7,647 nucleotides of DNA from an uncultured Ruminococcus sp. (lineage in GTDB: Bacteria > Bacillota > Clostridia > Oscillospirales > Acutalibacteraceae). Where the stretch lies: positions 1-7,647 of the forward strand of contig CACYDO010000185.1 of assembly GCA_902773165.1 (NCBI GenBank), written 5' to 3'. The notes under the pieces are model-generated. The model was not told the origin of the DNA, did not search any database, and saw nothing but the letters and a program-made list of their open reading frames with translations. Position 1 is the stretch's first letter. Each line of letters opens with the position of its first letter. Below, piece after piece: positions 5,717 through 7,647 of this stretch. Made by a program: the position numbers and the translations under genes.

Positions 5717-7647
5717 ATGAACAAAAACACATTAAAGCTGACCTCGATATCGCTTGCAGCGGCTATGCTCACCTGTATGTTTACCGGGGCAGGCTCTGCT
5801 AAAGCGTATGCCGATGACGTAGTGGTTTACAGCGCAGATGAGCTGGAAACATTTAAGGACAGAACGCCGCAGCAGATTGCCGACGAGTATTATACGGCGA
5901 AAAATGCAGCCGCTGCATACGTTGACGGCGACAGATCGACCTACTACGAAATCCCCGCTTCAACAAGATCGCCGTATGAGCCGGGTAAGCTTACGGAGGA
6001 TACACATCTTGCTATGACCGAGATGGCGAATTTTCATCGCTGGCTTGCAGGAGAAAATGCATTTACAAAGGTTTCCGAGCATTCCGAAAAGCTCCAGGCA
6101 GAAGCGCTTGACAGAAACTTTAAGTTTGCTCACTATATAGACGCGTCCTCAAAGCCGAACGATATGAGCGATGAGCTGTGGAATCTGGGCGAAAGCTGCA
6201 CTCATAATATCCTTGCACAGGGCTACACTCCGCAGGGGGAGATAACAGGCTGGATAAACGAGGGATACGATCAGACAGAGGGCAAGTGGAATCCTCTCGG
6301 TCATCGTCACGCCCTTCTTTCTCCCGGCGTTTCCTCTGTTCAGTTCGGCCATTCCGGTTCGGTCGGCATTGGCGACGTGGACGGTATCAGCAATGAGTAT
6401 AAAGAGGTGTTTTCGGCGTTTCCTGCTCCGGGATATATGCCTGCGGATCTTGTTTATCCGAATGACAGTGCATGGAGCGTGTATCTTGATCCCAATGTGT
6501 TGACAATAACAGACCAGAACGATCTTTCTGTTACTGTAACAAACGAGAACTCGGACGAAAGCTATTTCTGCACAAAGGCAAACGGCAATCTTCAGGTAGA
6601 TGACGAATGGTTCGGTTCGCTGTCTGTAAATTTCGTTCAGCCTGATGACAATGATGAGTACGCTTACACAGACAGCTATTCCGTCAGAATTACAGGTCTT
6701 ACAGATAAGGAAAGCGGCTCGGACGCCGAGATCGTTTACACCGTGAATTTCTTTGAGCTTTCGGATTATGAGCCGACAGAGCCTGTTGAGCCTGAACCGC
6801 CTCTTGATTACGAATATGTCGTAGACGTATTTGCCGAAAGCGCTGTTTACAGAATTCCTCAAAGCTCTGCGACAACAGAGTTTTTGACGAAGCTTTCCGC
6901 ACTTCTTCCCGAAAAAGCAGTCGTCGTGACGAACGGGTCTTCACAGTATACGGCTACCCTCGGACAGTGGCGTCTTGACGAGGAGAATTCGTGCTGGAGA
7001 GCATATGTAATCTCGTTAAACATTCCCCAGAGTGTTACTTATCGTACCGATACGTTTATTGAGGTAACGGTAGAGTATGAAGTTACCGAGGACGAACACG
7101 AAAATGAATTTGTGATCCCGGAGGAACCCGAACAGGACGAGAGCGCATATGTCAGAGTTCGCCGTAATTCCGACAATATCGACGTAACAAAGGTATTCCG
7201 CATTGAGGAAAACGAAAACGGCGGATATTCGGCAGTTGAAAGACTTAATTCCGAAATATCTCCCGAATTTGAAAATATGCTTTCACTATTTACAAAGCCA
7301 TACCACATTTATAAAATGCAGTTCGGTGAAGAAGACAGCGGTGAGTATATTGCAGTAGGCGTGGATTCCTCAGATGACGGATATATTTACGTGTGCGCAG
7401 GCGGAGTTAAAGAGGTATTTGTCGGCGGACGCTCAGATGCTCCCGATACAATAGATGTACCCGGCACAATTGACGTTCCCGAAACGATAGATGTTCCTGA
7501 AACGATCGACATTCCCGAAACAAGAGATACTGCCGATACACCTGATACACCCGACACTCCTGACACGTCCGATACACCTGACACAGCAGACACACCTGAT
7601 ATTCCCGATACACCAGATACACCCGATACGCCCGATACTCCGGATAC
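5717..7647 (+). CDS. Secreted CAP-domain (SCP/PR-1-like) protein, 3' end outside window
   Basis: The frame is open from the ATG to the window end: 643 complete codons with no stop. Residues 1-32 are a signal peptide (cleavage after AYA, or AKA two residues earlier). The CAP domain spans about 90-215: FHRWLAGEN, then H139 in FAHY, E159 in GESC, E182 in GWINE and H196 in GHRH, which fit the His/Glu/Glu/His cleft of this superfamily. A beta-rich module of the type that often follows CAP domains in Firmicutes covers about 235-350, then a Pro/Glu linker (353-364). Two further modules, about 366-465 and 477-570, are not recognised. From 574 on the protein is a repeat linker of PETIDV and then PDT units. 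A dockerin or wall anchor may follow beyond the window; that is inference only. Bacterial CAP proteins are secreted and mostly of unknown activity. C20 in MLTC does not make a good lipobox. The gene is probably independent of the dockerin gene, having its own promoter. Confidence 0.92.
   Translation, partial: MNKNTLKLTSISLAAAMLTCMFTGAGSAKAYADDVVVYSADELETFKDRTPQQIADEYYTAKNAAAAYVDGDRSTYYEIPASTRSPYEPGKLTEDTHLAMTEMANFHRWLAGENAFTKVSEHSEKLQAEALDRNFKFAHYIDASSKPNDMSDELWNLGESCTHNILAQGYTPQGEITGWINEGYDQTEGKWNPLGHRHALLSPGVSSVQFGHSGSVGIGDVDGISNEYKEVFSAFPAPGYMPADLVYPNDSAWSVYLDPNVLTITDQNDLSVTVTNENSDESYFCTKANGNLQVDDEWFGSLSVNFVQPDDNDEYAYTDSYSVRITGLTDKESGSDAEIVYTVNFFELSDYEPTEPVEPEPPLDYEYVVDVFAESAVYRIPQSSATTEFLTKLSALLPEKAVVVTNGSSQYTATLGQWRLDEENSCWRAYVISLNIPQSVTYRTDTFIEVTVEYEVTEDEHENEFVIPEEPEQDESAYVRVRRNSDNIDVTKVFRIEENENGGYSAVERLNSEISPEFENMLSLFTKPYHIYKMQFGEEDSGEYIAVGVDSSDDGYIYVCAGGVKEVFVGGRSDAPDTIDVPGTIDVPETIDVPETIDIPETRDTADTPDTPDTPDTSDTPDTADTPDIPDTPDTPDTPDTPD
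7442..7647 (+). repeat. 18-bp then 9-bp tandem repeats encoding a PETIDV/PDT linker
   Basis: Five 18-bp units (7442-7531) encode PDTIDV, PGTIDV, PETIDV, PETIDI and PETRDT. They give way to twelve full 9-bp units, mostly PDT, from 7532 to 7639, and the array continues past the window end. It is an extended, acidic, Thr/Pro-rich linker of the secreted CAP protein. Confidence 0.95.

Noticed and set aside
5765..5776. Lipoprotein lipobox at MLTC of the CAP protein
   Set aside because: Position -3 is Met and -1 is Thr, a poor lipobox, and good signal peptidase I sites (AKA, AYA) lie just downstream.
6149..6862. Reverse-strand open frame of 237 codons
   Set aside because: It lies opposite the CAP domain gene, whose frame carries a signal peptide and family motifs; the antisense translation shows none.
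7442..7647. CRISPR-like short repeats at the window end
   Set aside because: Units are 9 or 18 bp, degenerate at third codon positions and in frame with a secreted protein: a linker, not a CRISPR array.

Overview
The window reads as chromosomal DNA from a Gram-positive, fibre-degrading gut or rumen clostridium, most like Ruminococcus or a related Oscillospiraceae genus. The evidence is a split (two-gene) transketolase, sigma-A-type promoters, strong Shine-Dalgarno sites, long Thr/Asp/Pro/Glu linkers in secreted proteins, and a C-terminal type I dockerin, the hallmark of cellulosome-forming species. The genus is inferred from style, not from a database match. All genes found are on the + strand.

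Layout. 1-284: non-coding or decayed sequence with a good promoter (123-151) and a structured leader. 285-2074: two overlapping genes for the N- and C-terminal halves of transketolase, which together make one ThDP enzyme of the non-oxidative pentose phosphate pathway. 2075-2256: intergenic region with a hairpin or possible pseudoknot, a strong terminator, and a promoter that appears to lie inside that terminator. 2257-5592: a 1111-residue secreted protein with a signal peptide, a Cthe_2159-type calcium-binding parallel beta-helix, a 72-bp tandem-repeat insert, three copies of an unnamed domain of about 100 residues, two acidic Thr/Pro linkers and a dockerin. 5593-5716: a perfect 12-bp hairpin, then a promoter with both consensus hexamers. 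5717-7647 (runs off the window): a second secreted protein with a CAP domain, uncharacterised beta-rich modules and the start of a long PDT-repeat linker.

How the genes relate. The transketolase pair is housekeeping sugar metabolism and is separated from the rest by a terminator. The two downstream genes have their own promoters but share a design: Sec export, ligand-binding or scaffold modules, and Asp/Thr/Pro linkers. They probably act outside the cell, the first docked on a cohesin scaffold and binding plant polysaccharide. No glycoside hydrolase is visible. The most noteworthy material is the non-catalytic dockerin protein with its repeated unnamed domain, the recently duplicated 72-bp repeat, the structured transketolase leader, and the compact terminator-promoter junctions. 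No CRISPR array, tRNA, rRNA or mobile element was seen.
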